From: JAMLHH01 sp037189845
Lineage (GTDB): Bacteria > Bacteroidota > Bacteroidia > Chitinophagales > JADIYW01
Reading direction: 5' to 3'
Length of the DNA: 64,000 nucleotides
Assembly (NCBI GenBank): GCA_037189845.1
Contig: JBBCIS010000001.1
Location: forward strand, 434,001 to 498,000
Shown: piece after piece, positions 18,193-26,327 of the stretch
Numbering within the stretch: the stretch's first letter is position 1
Layout: each line of letters starts with the position of its first letter
The notes under the pieces: model-generated
Seen by the model: the letters and a program-made list of their open reading frames with translations, nothing else
Databases searched by the model: none
What the model was told of the DNA's origin: nothing
Program-made: the position numbers and the translations under genes

Positions 18193-18648
18193 TTATTTCT
18201 TCAGATTGGTTTCATAGATATTGATCCATTCTTTTACACTTATTTTTTTCATCAGCTCGCCAATGAGAGCGAAGGGAATATCATCCGGTTTCTTAAAACG
18301 GATACAACTTTTTCCCATGTCCGGTTTTTGCTTACTGTGTTTTGGGAATTCACTCACGAACCATTCCAATAATTCAGGTTGGGTATAGATACCCATATGG
18401 TAAAAATTAATAGAATTCTTCTGGGATGCAATTCCCGCGAATGGGAGCGGCTCACTGGGTTTACAATGATAACCGGCCGGATAAATGGTATGAGGAACAA
18501 TATAACCCAAACCACCATAGCTGATGCCGGACTCAAAACCTTTGGGCAGATTTTCTACGATCACTTCATGTAGCTTATTAAAAGCTGCTGACCTGTCTTC
18601 GGGGAGATTTTTCAGGATTTCTTCTACTGTATTTCCGCTTGCTTTCAT
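18193..18648 (-). CDS. DUF1801-domain protein
   Basis: A 151-residue cytosolic protein of the DUF1801/YdhG-like family, whose members have a small alpha/beta fold distantly related to frataxin-like or iron-associated proteins; their function is not established. The typical pattern begins EEILKNLPEDRSAAFNKLHEVIVENLP (residues 9-35), followed by an aromatic core (SYGGLGYIVPHTIYPAGYH) and FYHMGIY near 83. It is full length and has no signal peptide. It lies 52 bases downstream of the DUF2200 gene on the same strand. Such proteins are common in accessory or cassette-like regions. Confidence 0.85.
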   Translation of the reverse strand: MKASGNTVEEILKNLPEDRSAAFNKLHEVIVENLPKGFESGISYGGLGYIVPHTIYPAGYHCKPSEPLPFAGIASQKNSINFYHMGIYTQPELLEWFVSEFPKHSKQKPDMGKSCIRFKKPDDIPFALIGELMKKISVKEWINIYETNLKK

Positions 18649-18699
18649 ATCTTATGATTTATTGTCCTGCCCAATGAGACTTTCCTTGTTTTACTATAA

Positions 18700-19062
18700 T
18701 TATTGTCTCAGAATCTTTTCCATCTTTTTGCCTTTTGCCAGCTCGTCAATCAACTTGTCCAGGTAACGGGCTTTTTGGGTTAATGGATTTTCGATTTCTT
18801 CTATCCGGTAGCCGCAAATTAGACCTGTAATAAGATGCGCATTGGGATGTAAGCTTGCTCTCTCAAAGAAAGTTTCAAAAGTTACCTTCTCATCAATGAG
18901 CTCCTGCAGTTTTTTTTCGTCAAATTCGGTCAGCCATTCTATTACCTGGTGCAATTCTGCTATGGTTCTGCCTTTGCTTTCCACTTTTGTTACATAGTGC
19001 GGATAAACCGATGCAAATGTCATTTTTGCAATTCGTTCGTTGTGCTTTTCTGTTTCTTTCAT
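18700..19062 (-). CDS. DUF2200-domain protein
   Basis: A 120-residue cytosolic protein of the DUF2200 family, function unknown. The ATG at 19062 gives the family start [20 protein letters not shown]; the longer frame to 19125 adds residues with no family support. The body shows the diagnostic [18 protein letters not shown] stretch and a C-terminal [21 protein letters not shown] helix pattern. Its small size, absence of membrane segments and location between other orphan small genes fit an accessory gene. It may be co-transcribed with the DUF1801 gene to its left. Confidence 0.86.
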   Translation of the reverse strand: MKETEKHNERIAKMTFASVYPHYVTKVESKGRTIAELHQVIEWLTEFDEKKLQELIDEKVTFETFFERASLHPNAHLITGLICGYRIEEIENPLTQKARYLDKLIDELAKGKKMEKILRQ

Positions 19063-19155
19063 GATTTTATTTTTAAAGTTGCTGCAATAGAAAAGGCTCC
19101 GGCCAAAATACTGATGATTTCCCACAGTTGAGCTCGATTTATCAAACAGTTATTT

Positions 19156-19629
19156 TCATTTTAGTATCTGGATATTTAATACTTTTTTGAGTTTTTGCAT
19201 AGTAATATTAGAAGAAAACTTATAAGCCAAAGATGTTATAATGAACCGAATAAACAAAAAAGCCATAAATAGGGGAATGAGTAATCCCAGTGACCTTAAT
19301 TGTCCTGTTTTAAATACAGTCAGTGTAACAGCTATAATCGGTAAAAAATATAAAACAGCAATTAATATTTTGAACGCATTATTAATTTCTGTTTTTATTA
19401 CTCCGGTTGTTTCATTAAAATCACCTTTAAAAACAGTAAATGCTCCTATGCCAAGTTCAGACCCAATAATTTTGAAACTATTTTTTCCTACTCTGCCAAT
19501 GAACATCTTATCAGTTATTTGTGATGTTAAGTCACTAGATTCTTTTGTATTGGCTTTTAGAGTCTCAAGGCTATTCCGACTATCGGTAGTAAAGGTTACC
19601 CGGTAGTTATTTGTTGGAAATATTTTCAT
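19156..19629 (-). CDS. Small two-helix membrane protein, unknown
   Basis: A 157-residue protein with a soluble N-terminal half (residues 1-85, including TDKMFIGRVGKNSFKIIGSE) and two adjacent membrane segments at about 88-106 and 113-133. The pattern resembles small hypothetical proteins found sporadically in Bacteroidota, with the start MKIFPTNNY kept. No enzyme motif is seen. It is separated by 94 bases from the DUF2200 gene and has a 429-base gap on its upstream side. Confidence 0.65.
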   Translation of the reverse strand: MKIFPTNNYRVTFTTDSRNSLETLKANTKESSDLTSQITDKMFIGRVGKNSFKIIGSELGIGAFTVFKGDFNETTGVIKTEINNAFKILIAVLYFLPIIAVTLTVFKTGQLRSLGLLIPLFMAFLFIRFIITSLAYKFSSNITMQKLKKVLNIQILK

Positions 19630-20003
19630 AGAATTATTTATAACTGTCCGAGAAGAATTTTCCAGATAATTCGAAAATCTTAAAAATTATTGGATAACAA
19701 GTAGCTTTGAGCTTTTGTGTATCTTTCAACTACTCCTATTTAATTACTGATAATAATTCGGGTATTGTTACAGTTGAGATTTTTTAGCACAAAAATCTAA
19801 TTGAAGCTGTTTTTACTCTCACTTTGGAAAACAATGTTAGTTATTCGACTTTATTTAAAGTCTAAATTAGTGCTTTTTTCTTTGCTTTGTCTTAGTAGTT
19901 CCATTTTAGAACTGGGATACAGTTGTAAGAATGTTGATTAATTGCTATGTGTAAAGCGAAACATCTTTTTCATTTGAACCTGCGCAGATTCAACCCGTTT
20001 TTC
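19630..20003. other. Gene-free stretch upstream of the two-helix membrane protein
   Basis: No convincing coding frame is found on either strand. A small hairpin (GACTTT/AAAGTC) lies at 19847-19862. The stretch ends at the attC-like hairpin that follows the metallopeptidase gene. Confidence 0.5.
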
Positions 20004-20054
20004 GGTACGTTCATTTGAAGCACAAAACTTCAATTTTGAACGTTAGTCCGTACC
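20004..20054. repeat. attC-like imperfect hairpin after the metallopeptidase gene
   Basis: Outer arms GGTAC (20005-20009 region) and GTACC (20050-20054), inner arms CGTTCA/TGAACG and TTGAAG/CTTCAA, a 7-base loop and a one-sided 7-base bulge (TTAGTCC) form a bulged stem. It ends 5 bases from the stop codon of the gene at 20059. There is no T-run, so it is unlike a terminator. It lacks a canonical pair of GTTRRRY and RYYYAAC boxes, so identity as an integron site is unproven. Confidence 0.4.
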
Positions 20055-20058
20055 TGTG

Positions 20059-21111
20059 TTATCTTCCGTTTTGTTTTTCAAACAGAATATCTTCCATTGT
20101 TATTTTTCCTTCTTTGAAAAGTCTTGATTTGTACTCAATTTCCAATTTATCTAATAGTCTTGCCATGTTAAATCCTGTTGCATAAAAATATTTTGTCTTT
20201 TCGGTTAGATAAAGCCACTTATCTTTTTCGATATTGTAGTTGCGGAATTTTTCATAGGATTTAAAAGAAGTATCAGATCTTGTAAGCTTATCATCCGGCT
20301 CCCTTGTTGAAAAAAGATGATAAAGAGAATATTCAACATACCTGGCGGTTCCTTCCATCGTTTCGTAACATTTCTCATATTTTGAAATATCTGACTTTAA
20401 CTCATTGAGAACCTTCTTTCTTCTGTCGTTTCGCAACGAAAAGAAATCCCCGATGATTTTTTGCATGTTTAGACTATCATTTTCATGGATAGCTTTCAAA
20501 AGCAATTGATTTTCTTTGTCAATTGACTCTTTAAACCAGGCGTTGCTTTTATAAATTGAGTGCAGACTGTCTTCCTGAATATGAGCAATTTCCTTTTCAT
20601 AAAAATCTAAAAATGGTTGATGCTTATATTGAAATCCGTGAAAGTATTCATGCATGACCATTGTAGCCCATTGTTCTGTCGATAGCACTACCGGTATTAC
20701 TTTATAAACTTCTTCATAGCTGCTGCAATTCATGAATGGCGAGTGATAATTGTAATCTTCTGATGTGTCGCCCAATGTAATGCTTGTTTCCATATGAAAC
20801 GGCAGATTATCGACTCTGTCTTTTGTCTTGTAAATCCTGATTTGCCCGTTTTGAAATACTAATTCTGACCTGAAAGTATGTAAGAATTTTTCTGTTGGGT
20901 TAGCAATGTATGAACTTGAATCAGTAAAGTAAATTAACGGTAAGTCATACTCCTTGTTATTAAAAGTCTTCCAGGTTTTTTCGTCAACGGCTTTTTTCAG
21001 ATGATACACAAATTCTATCCTGTCAAATACTATTTGTTCTTTTCCATCATCTTTATCCTTGCAGGAAAGAACCAGAGCGGTCAATAGTATGAATAGTATT
21101 TTGTTCATCAT
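20059..21111 (-). CDS. Predicted zinc-metallopeptidase lipoprotein
   Basis: A 350-residue lipoprotein: signal peptide, then lipobox LVLSC with Cys17 followed by KDKDD. A HExxH motif (HEYFH, residues 154-158) lies in a helix ATMVMHEYFHGFQYKH, and 95 residues later comes EGTARYVEY (253-261), where Glu253 could be the third zinc ligand as in gluzincins. I do not recognise a named peptidase family, so the activity is inferred from the motif alone. It would sit in the periplasmic leaflet or on the cell surface. The gene is solitary, in the accessory stretch, and followed at once by a bulged hairpin. The substrate is unknown. Confidence 0.7.
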   Translation of the reverse strand: MMNKILFILLTALVLSCKDKDDGKEQIVFDRIEFVYHLKKAVDEKTWKTFNNKEYDLPLIYFTDSSSYIANPTEKFLHTFRSELVFQNGQIRIYKTKDRVDNLPFHMETSITLGDTSEDYNYHSPFMNCSSYEEVYKVIPVVLSTEQWATMVMHEYFHGFQYKHQPFLDFYEKEIAHIQEDSLHSIYKSNAWFKESIDKENQLLLKAIHENDSLNMQKIIGDFFSLRNDRRKKVLNELKSDISKYEKCYETMEGTARYVEYSLYHLFSTREPDDKLTRSDTSFKSYEKFRNYNIEKDKWLYLTEKTKYFYATGFNMARLLDKLEIEYKSRLFKEGKITMEDILFEKQNGR

Positions 21112-21166
21112 GTGCTATTTTTTAAAATGGTAGGTAATGATACGCAGTTCCTGGCAGGCAGGGGTT

Positions 21167-21215
21167 TTTAGGACAAAAGCTCAATCGGAGGGCAGAAGTT
21201 GAATTTTCGACTAAA
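21167..21215. repeat. Imperfect hairpin between the PhnB-like and metallopeptidase genes
   Basis: TTTAG, AAAA and TCAA on the left pair in order with CTAAA, TTTT and TTGA on the right around a 14-base loop, with small mismatched bulges between the paired blocks. It lies 66 bases downstream of the VOC gene's stop and resembles in layout, not in sequence, the hairpin at 20004. Confidence 0.35.
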
Positions 21216-21280
21216 TTTCTACAAAGATCATCAGTTTGATAACACAAAGCCCTTGGTCTTCTGTTCTTTGTGTTTTGCAA

Positions 21281-21718
21281 TTAAATTTGTCCTTTATAAT
21301 TCGGATCAAATTCCACCATCCATTCAATACCATACTTATCTCTAAACATACCAAAATATGAACCCCAAGGGCTGTCAGAAATAGGCATTTCAATTTGTCC
21401 ACCTGCCGAAAGTCCATTGAATAATTTGTCAGCTTCTTCTTTGCTTTCTGCACTGATTGAAATTTTACTTCTGTTTTCATTTTCGTTTGTTCGTCCCAAT
21501 ATTTCAGGTACATCATTGGCCATTAAAGTATTTTTACCAATTGGTAAAGCAATGTGCATTATTTTATTTGCTTCATTTTCTGATACTTGAAATTCATTAC
21601 TAGCTGTATCTTTGAAACGGATAATTTTAGTGAACTCTCCGCCAAATATTGATTTGTAAAAGGTAAACGCTTCTTCGGCATTCCCGTTGAAGTTAATATG
21701 AGGATTGATCTGAGCCAT
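21281..21718 (-). CDS. PhnB-like VOC-family protein
   Basis: A 145-residue cytosolic protein of the PhnB/3-demethylubiquinone-methyltransferase-like branch of the VOC superfamily. It shows the N-terminal INPHINFNGNAEEAFTFYKSIFGG (residues 4-26) and the late PWGSYFGMFRDKYGIEWMVEF (about 117-137), both diagnostic of the group. Despite the old name the family has no proven methyltransferase activity; most members are uncharacterised. It is full length. A possible 51-residue membrane protein is encoded 37 bases upstream on the same strand. Confidence 0.88.
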   Translation of the reverse strand: MAQINPHINFNGNAEEAFTFYKSIFGGEFTKIIRFKDTASNEFQVSENEANKIMHIALPIGKNTLMANDVPEILGRTNENENRSKISISAESKEEADKLFNGLSAGGQIEMPISDSPWGSYFGMFRDKYGIEWMVEFDPNYKGQI

Positions 21719-21755
21719 AATTTTTATTATTTAAAGTTGTTTTTATCTTATTCCA

Positions 21756-21911
21756 TCAGGTAGTGTATATGCTACAATGACACCATACCCGTGTCCAATA
21801 TTTTTCAATAAATACCCAATCGTCAATTACAATATAAATCCAATACCCAATCGTAAATAAAATTGCCAGGTATTTGAAAATCTTTCCTGCTGTTTTAAAT
21901 CCTTCTTTCAT
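21756..21911 (-). CDS. Possible 51-residue membrane protein
   Basis: An ATG at 21911 opens a short frame with a basic start (MKEGFKTAGKIFKYL), one membrane helix (residues 15-30) and a tryptophan-rich end containing DDWVFIEKYW. The composition is protein-like, with an amphipathic start and a clean hydrophobic stretch, and I recall small Bacteroidota proteins with a similar WVFIEKYW tail. It lies 37 bases before the PhnB-like gene in the same direction. No function is suggested. Confidence 0.45.
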   Translation of the reverse strand: MKEGFKTAGKIFKYLAILFTIGYWIYIVIDDWVFIEKYWTRVWCHCSIYTT

Positions 21912-22003
21912 TTTGTAGTCCGATAGTCCTTTGTTTTATTTTCGGCTTGAGTACTTTTATTTTAAGTGGTGGTCATTTAATATTGTGATTAACGTTTTCA
22001 AGT

Positions 22004-22098
22004 GTTGCGGCTGTCAGGAACCAATACATAAATTATCAATTATTTTCGAGTGTTTTTATAGGATAATTTCTGTTTTATATTAGCCTATCTGACGCAAC
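22004..22098. repeat. Long imperfect hairpin after the membrane-protein pseudogene
   Basis: Outer arms GTTGCG (22004-22009) and CGCAAC (22093-22098) and a perfect inner 8-base stem AAATTATC/GATAATTT (22030-22037, 22062-22069) form a 95-base structure ending 16 bases from the stop codon of the gene to its right. Its position and bulged build match the other hairpins in this region. Confidence 0.4.
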
Positions 22099-22114
22099 GG
22101 TAGACTTTTATTTG

Positions 22115-22431
22115 TCATTGATTTTGTTTCTTTTTTCCTTCTTCCTCTGCATTGTCTAGTTCTGGATTCGCCATAATTCTTGCCATAAACCAAATGGTAC
22201 CTTTGTTTTATCGCCTCAATGATGCCAACAATTAGTCCAACTATCGCTATTGCTTCCAATAAATAGTTTGGTGGTAGTTGCGTCTGAAAAATAAATTACA
22301 GCGCCAATGACAAGCCCAATCAAAAGAGGAGAAGCAACAATTTGCAGCCAACCGATTGATTCGGTAATTAATTCGAATATTCGAAAAATTCCTTTGTCAG
22401 ATTTCTTTATGTCTTTTTTCTTTCTTGTCAT
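22115..22431 (-). pseudogene. Small membrane protein gene with two frameshifts
   Basis: Three successive frames read as one protein of about 104 residues. The first starts at ATG 22431 (MTRKKKDIKKSDKG) and includes GWLQIVASPLLIGLVIGAVIYF; the second continues LLEAIAIVGLIVGIIEA; the third ends with GTIWFMARIMANPELDNAEE and a lysine/glutamine-rich tail. I recognise this layout from intact Bacteroidota hypothetical proteins with two membrane helices and the same GTI-F-MAR-ANPELDN ending. Dropping one base from the run at 22267-22269 and one from the run at 22206-22209 restores the whole frame. Either it is decayed or the assembly has two homopolymer errors. Confidence 0.7.
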
Positions 22432-22689
22432 TGCTCGTTGAAATCCTAAAGTTGTTACTACTACTAGCATTTATATTTGTGCAATATTGTGCTAATATCT
22501 CATTTCTATGTAGTCAAATGAGCTGATATAGCAACAACCTTTTATAACATCAGTGGTATGTGTTTATTTAAATATACCAAGTATTTTTCAGACAATAAAA
22601 TATATCACTCCTTTTTCATTTATGGATTTCTCAATATTGGTAATGATAAAAAGATGAGTGCGGATTAGAAAACTTCACCCCAGCCAATA

Positions 22690-22797
22690 GTTCCGCTGTA
22701 TGAGGGATAGAGCGGAGGATTTCGCTCGCAGTGAAAATCCAACCATCTTGGTTACTGAGGTTACCCGACGCCATCGAAGTATAGTGGGCGAGTCCAA
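22690..22797. other. Structured GC-richer intergenic element
   Basis: Within the 419-base gap before the acyl-CoA dehydrogenase stop lies a denser stretch with several small stems: CCGCT/AGCGG (22693-22715), GGATTTC/GAAAATCC (22717-22740) and AACC/GGTT (22741-22753). No coding frame is supported. It resembles REP-type intergenic elements of the phylum, but no second copy is seen in this window. Confidence 0.35.
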
Positions 22798-22801
22798 TAA
22801 A

Positions 22802-22827
22802 AAAGGCCGTCCTTGCGGACAGCCTTT
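22802..22827 (-). terminator. Terminator of the acyl-CoA dehydrogenase gene
   Basis: AAAGGCCGTCC pairs with GGACAGCCTTT around a 4-base loop with a single non-Watson-Crick position. On the minus strand it is followed by a run of six T. It starts 24 bases after the stop codon of the gene at 22851. Confidence 0.85.
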
Positions 22828-22850
22828 GTATGATATGGTTACAATTCTGA

Positions 22851-24647
22851 TTAGAATTTGTAAGCCTGGTCTTCAGAGATTTTTGCAGCGATAGCTCTGC
22901 GTGCGTTTTTAGTATTGAAAGTATCCAACTTAGTGTATCTTTTCAAGCCCATCAACATCATTCTCAATTCATCACCTTCTGCGAAAGATTGAAGTGCGTG
23001 TTTACCATTGATGTTCACTCTTTCTATGGCATCGCTTACGAAAGTTTTTGCAATAGTGATTTCCAATTCAGCAGCAGCTTCACTTACTGTAGCGATTTTC
23101 TTCTGAACTCTCAATACTGTAGATTCTACTGCATACAGGTCAATGATCATGTCTGCAATGTTCATCAGGATTTCCTGCTCATGTTTCAGCTTGTTCATTA
23201 ATTTTTGTACTGCAGCACCAGCTACCAATAAGATCGCTTTTTTGATGTTGCGAACTGCTTTCAATTCGTTGGTCAAAACGCCTTCGTCTTCGCCTGCGCT
23301 GAAATCAGGAACTGACATCAATTCTTTCTGAACGCCCATAGCAGCAGACATCACGTCGATTTTACCTGCCATAGCTCTTTTCAATAATTGATCTACTGTC
23401 AATAATCTGTTGATTTCGTTCGTGCCTTCAAAGATTCTGTTGATACGTGCATCTCTGTACGCACCAGCTACCTGAGTTTCTTCTGAGAAGCCCATTCCAC
23501 CGTGAATCTGAACTGCTTCATCTACACAATAGTCTAATACTTCTGAACCGTGAACTTTTAAGAATGCACACTCGATAGCGTACTCATCAGCAGCGCCTAA
23601 GATAGCAGAAGAGAAGTCTTTGCCTTCAGCCAATAGTTTTTTCTCGTAGTTGTCGATTTTATCAGAAGCTCTGTAGCATGCAGATTCCAATGCGTAGATC
23701 TGGATAGCCATTTCAGCCAGCTTGTACTGGATAGCACCAAAGTTAGCGATAGGAGTTTTGAACTGCTGACGCTCGTTAGCATATACTGCAGCTTGTCTTA
23801 AAACGTCTTTAGATGCACCCAAAGATCCTGCAGCCAGCTTGTAACGGCCAATGTTCAGGATATTGAATGCGATCAGGTGGCCTTTGCCCGGCTCACCCAA
23901 TAAGTTTTCTACAGGAACTTTTACATTTTCAAGGAATACTTGTCTGGTAGAAGATCCTTTGATACCCATTTTTTTCTCTTCAGCACCCAAAGAAAGACCT
24001 TCCATTGTTCTTTCTACGATGAAGCCTGTGAATTTTTCACCATCGATTTTAGCGAATACGATATAAATATCTGCAAAACCTGCATTGGTGATCCACATTT
24101 TCTGACCGTTCAATACATAGTATTTTCCGTCTTCAGAAAGATCTGCACGGGTTTTTGCGCCCAACGCATCAGAACCTGATCCCGGCTCAGTCAGACAGTA
24201 AGCAGCTTTTAATTCACCTGAAGCTAATTTTGGGAGATATTTAGATTTTTGCTCCTGATTACCGAAGTAAACGATCGGCAATGAACCGATACCTACGTGT
24301 GCTCCCCATGATAAGGTGAATGAACGGGCTCTTGCCATCGTTTCTACGATGATAGAGTTTGTATTGAAATCTTTGCCCATTCCTCCGAATTCTTCCGGAA
24401 CTGCAAGACCTAAAAGACCTAATTCTCCGGCTTGTTCTAATAATGTAGTGGTTACACCTTCTTCCTGATGCTCGATTTGCTCACGTTTAGGCATCACTTC
24501 ATTGTCTAAGAAGTCATTAGTCGCCTGAAGAATCATCTGTTGTTCTTCATCCAGATCAGCAGGAGTAAATACATCAAGATAGTTACTTTCCTTTACAAGG
24601 AATTCACCACCTCTTAAAAGGTTTTTGATTTCAGCAGCTACGCTCAT
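22851..24647 (-). CDS. Acyl-CoA dehydrogenase, long (about 600-residue) form
   Basis: A 598-residue flavoenzyme that makes the first double bond in fatty acyl-CoA beta-oxidation. The N-terminal helical domain is followed by the FAD-binding segments AYCLTEPGSGSDA (near 150) and MWITNAGFADIYIVFAKI (near 185). The catalytic region near 395 has QIHGGMGFSEE and then YRDARINRIFEGTNEINR. A C-terminal extension of about 190 helical residues makes it the long form common in Bacteroidota, similar in design to VLCAD-type enzymes. The gene is monocistronic, ends in a strong terminator and has a GACCGGTC palindrome 71 bases upstream of the start, suggesting TetR-type control by acyl-CoA. Chain-length preference is unknown. 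Confidence 0.95.
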   Translation of the reverse strand: MSVAAEIKNLLRGGEFLVKESNYLDVFTPADLDEEQQMILQATNDFLDNEVMPKREQIEHQEEGVTTTLLEQAGELGLLGLAVPEEFGGMGKDFNTNSIIVETMARARSFTLSWGAHVGIGSLPIVYFGNQEQKSKYLPKLASGELKAAYCLTEPGSGSDALGAKTRADLSEDGKYYVLNGQKMWITNAGFADIYIVFAKIDGEKFTGFIVERTMEGLSLGAEEKKMGIKGSSTRQVFLENVKVPVENLLGEPGKGHLIAFNILNIGRYKLAAGSLGASKDVLRQAAVYANERQQFKTPIANFGAIQYKLAEMAIQIYALESACYRASDKIDNYEKKLLAEGKDFSSAILGAADEYAIECAFLKVHGSEVLDYCVDEAVQIHGGMGFSEETQVAGAYRDARINRIFEGTNEINRLLTVDQLLKRAMAGKIDVMSAAMGVQKELMSVPDFSAGEDEGVLTNELKAVRNIKKAILLVAGAAVQKLMNKLKHEQEILMNIADMIIDLYAVESTVLRVQKKIATVSEAAAELEITIAKTFVSDAIERVNINGKHALQSFAEGDELRMMLMGLKRYTKLDTFNTKNARRAIAAKISEDQAYKF

Positions 24648-24717
24648 TTGTTATGATTTTAAAGATTTTTTAAAATTTGGTGTATAAAAATAATCTATTT
24701 GTAAAAAATAACCAAAC

Positions 24718-24725
24718 GACCGGTC
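24718..24725. promoter_or_regulatory. Palindromic operator-like site upstream of acyl-CoA dehydrogenase
   Basis: The 8-base palindrome GACCGGTC, set in AAAC-GACCGGTC-AAAT, stands out in AT-rich DNA between the dehydrogenase start and the LuxR-type gene stop. Palindromes of this type serve TetR-family repressors of fatty-acid genes in other bacteria. No such regulator is in the window. Confidence 0.45.
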
Positions 24726-24757
24726 AAATAAACTCCACGAATGTGGAAAAAGTAATT

Positions 24758-25987
24758 TTATCCTTTAAGGAGCTTGAATAACTTCATGCGGCTGTCCACT
24801 TGCAATATTTCATAAATGCTTTTGATATGATATTTTACTGTATTTTCAGAGATGTGCAGTTCTGCAGCTATCTGTTTGTTGGTTTTGCCGGATTTGAGAT
24901 GTTCTATGATTTCCAATTGTCTCGGTGTAAGATCATAGGAGTCGATTGAAATTTTGTTGCCTGTTTCATTTTTTTCCTGTGCTAAAAGCGCCAGTTCCTG
25001 GTAGATCCTGTCGTATTCTTTTTCGAGCAGGAGATGCTCTTTTTTCTTGCTTTGTAGTAGCTTGTATGAGATGAATGCCAGTGCTATCAGTATTAAAATA
25101 ATGACAATGAGAAAATTTCTGACAGTTTTTTGTTTTCTGAGCTGGTAATCTTTTTCTTTTAGCTCACTATTTTTTTCATAGATTTTCAGCTGAGTGATAT
25201 GGTTTTCCCTGTCGTATTCCTTTTTCAGGGAGTCCAGGATCTTATCATATAAAAAAGCATCTTTGTATTGCCCGTTATGCTCAAATGATTTTATCAGCAT
25301 TTCATACATGTACATTTCGTATTTGAGGATTTTTCTCTCTTTGGCTAATGCCAATCCCTTTTGAAAGGACTCATCTCTTTTATCAAATTGCTTTGTTTCA
25401 TTGTACAATTCAACCAATTTGCCATACACCATAGGGAGGTTTCTTGGCTGATGTTGATTCATCAGATCAATAGATTGCAGTAAAAGTTCTTCTGCTTTTG
25501 GATATTCCTTTTTCAGATAAAATACATAGCCTTCCTGCATGACGATAAAAGATTGGGCTGGTCCGGAAATATGCCGGAAGTTATCTTCTCTTAATTCCTG
25601 CATCAGCTTTTCTGCCTGACTGTAATCATGGATGTCAAAATAGATAAATGCTTTTTCCGATTTGACAGTAGCTTCTACCTCCTGCGATTTATCGCTGGCT
25701 ATACCATGCTGATGTGCTGTATTTAAGCTTTTCAGCGCATCTTCATAATTAAATAATCTTTTGTACGTATAAGATTTCAGCAGGTATGCCTGATAGATTT
25801 CATATTGATTATCTGTATGGTCAATATAGCTGTCAATCTTTTGAAGAGATGTCAGATATTGATATGTATCATTTAAGTGCAGAACTTCTTTTTCCAAAGT
25901 TGTAATATCAGGAGTCTGGCTAAACAGGCTATGACTGGTTATGGAAATGAAGAAGGCGGTAAAGAGAAGTTTTAGAAAAAGATGCAT
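24758..25987 (-). CDS. Membrane-anchored LuxR-type transcription regulator with TPR-like sensor region
   Basis: A 409-residue protein with a signal peptide or anchor (residues 1-23), a helical periplasmic region (about 30-270) made of TPR-like repeats (NYEDALKSLNTAHQHG, DYSQAEKLMQELR, EYPKAEELLLQSI), one membrane helix at about 288-308, a short coiled coil and a C-terminal LuxR/GerE helix-turn-helix (352-409: LTPRQLEIIEHLKSGKTNKQIAAELHISENTVKYH). This layout is frequent in Bacteroidota, where the domain outside the membrane is thought to sense a condition and the attached HTH controls transcription. Target genes are unknown; the divergent direction and position suggest no obvious partner. There are 340 gene-free bases on its upstream side. 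Confidence 0.88.
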   Translation of the reverse strand: MHLFLKLLFTAFFISITSHSLFSQTPDITTLEKEVLHLNDTYQYLTSLQKIDSYIDHTDNQYEIYQAYLLKSYTYKRLFNYEDALKSLNTAHQHGIASDKSQEVEATVKSEKAFIYFDIHDYSQAEKLMQELREDNFRHISGPAQSFIVMQEGYVFYLKKEYPKAEELLLQSIDLMNQHQPRNLPMVYGKLVELYNETKQFDKRDESFQKGLALAKERKILKYEMYMYEMLIKSFEHNGQYKDAFLYDKILDSLKKEYDRENHITQLKIYEKNSELKEKDYQLRKQKTVRNFLIVIILILIALAFISYKLLQSKKKEHLLLEKEYDRIYQELALLAQEKNETGNKISIDSYDLTPRQLEIIEHLKSGKTNKQIAAELHISENTVKYHIKSIYEILQVDSRMKLFKLLKG

Positions 25988-26327
25988 TTATACCGGAAAA
26001 ATATAGCAAAAATAAAAATGAATATAATATGGGAAAGCATGGAGTAGAAAATTGCACTACTTTTCTTTTGGCTTCTAAACTACCCAAAAACTACTCTGTC
26101 CGAATTTTAATCAAAGTGCAGGTTTAACGTTCTTTGTGACCGTTTCCGACGGATGTTTTCGATTGAATCTAAATGATATAAAGTTGTTTGTGTGCTGGTG
26201 TTATGTGTGATTTGTAATATGTAGCGGGGATATTGTTTTTAAACTAATCAAATAAAACAAAATTATTTAAACCCGAAAATCTCTTTTGAGGCATACATTC
26301 TGCATAACGCCGGCTTTATTCTCTATG
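25988..26327. other. Gene-free stretch upstream of the LuxR-type regulator
   Basis: 340 bases hold the regulator's promoter region and the 3' side of the CDF gene. I see no coding frame with protein-like composition, no strong hairpin and no perfect TAnnTTTG box. A frame antisense to the CDF gene enters it but is a shadow. Confidence 0.5.
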
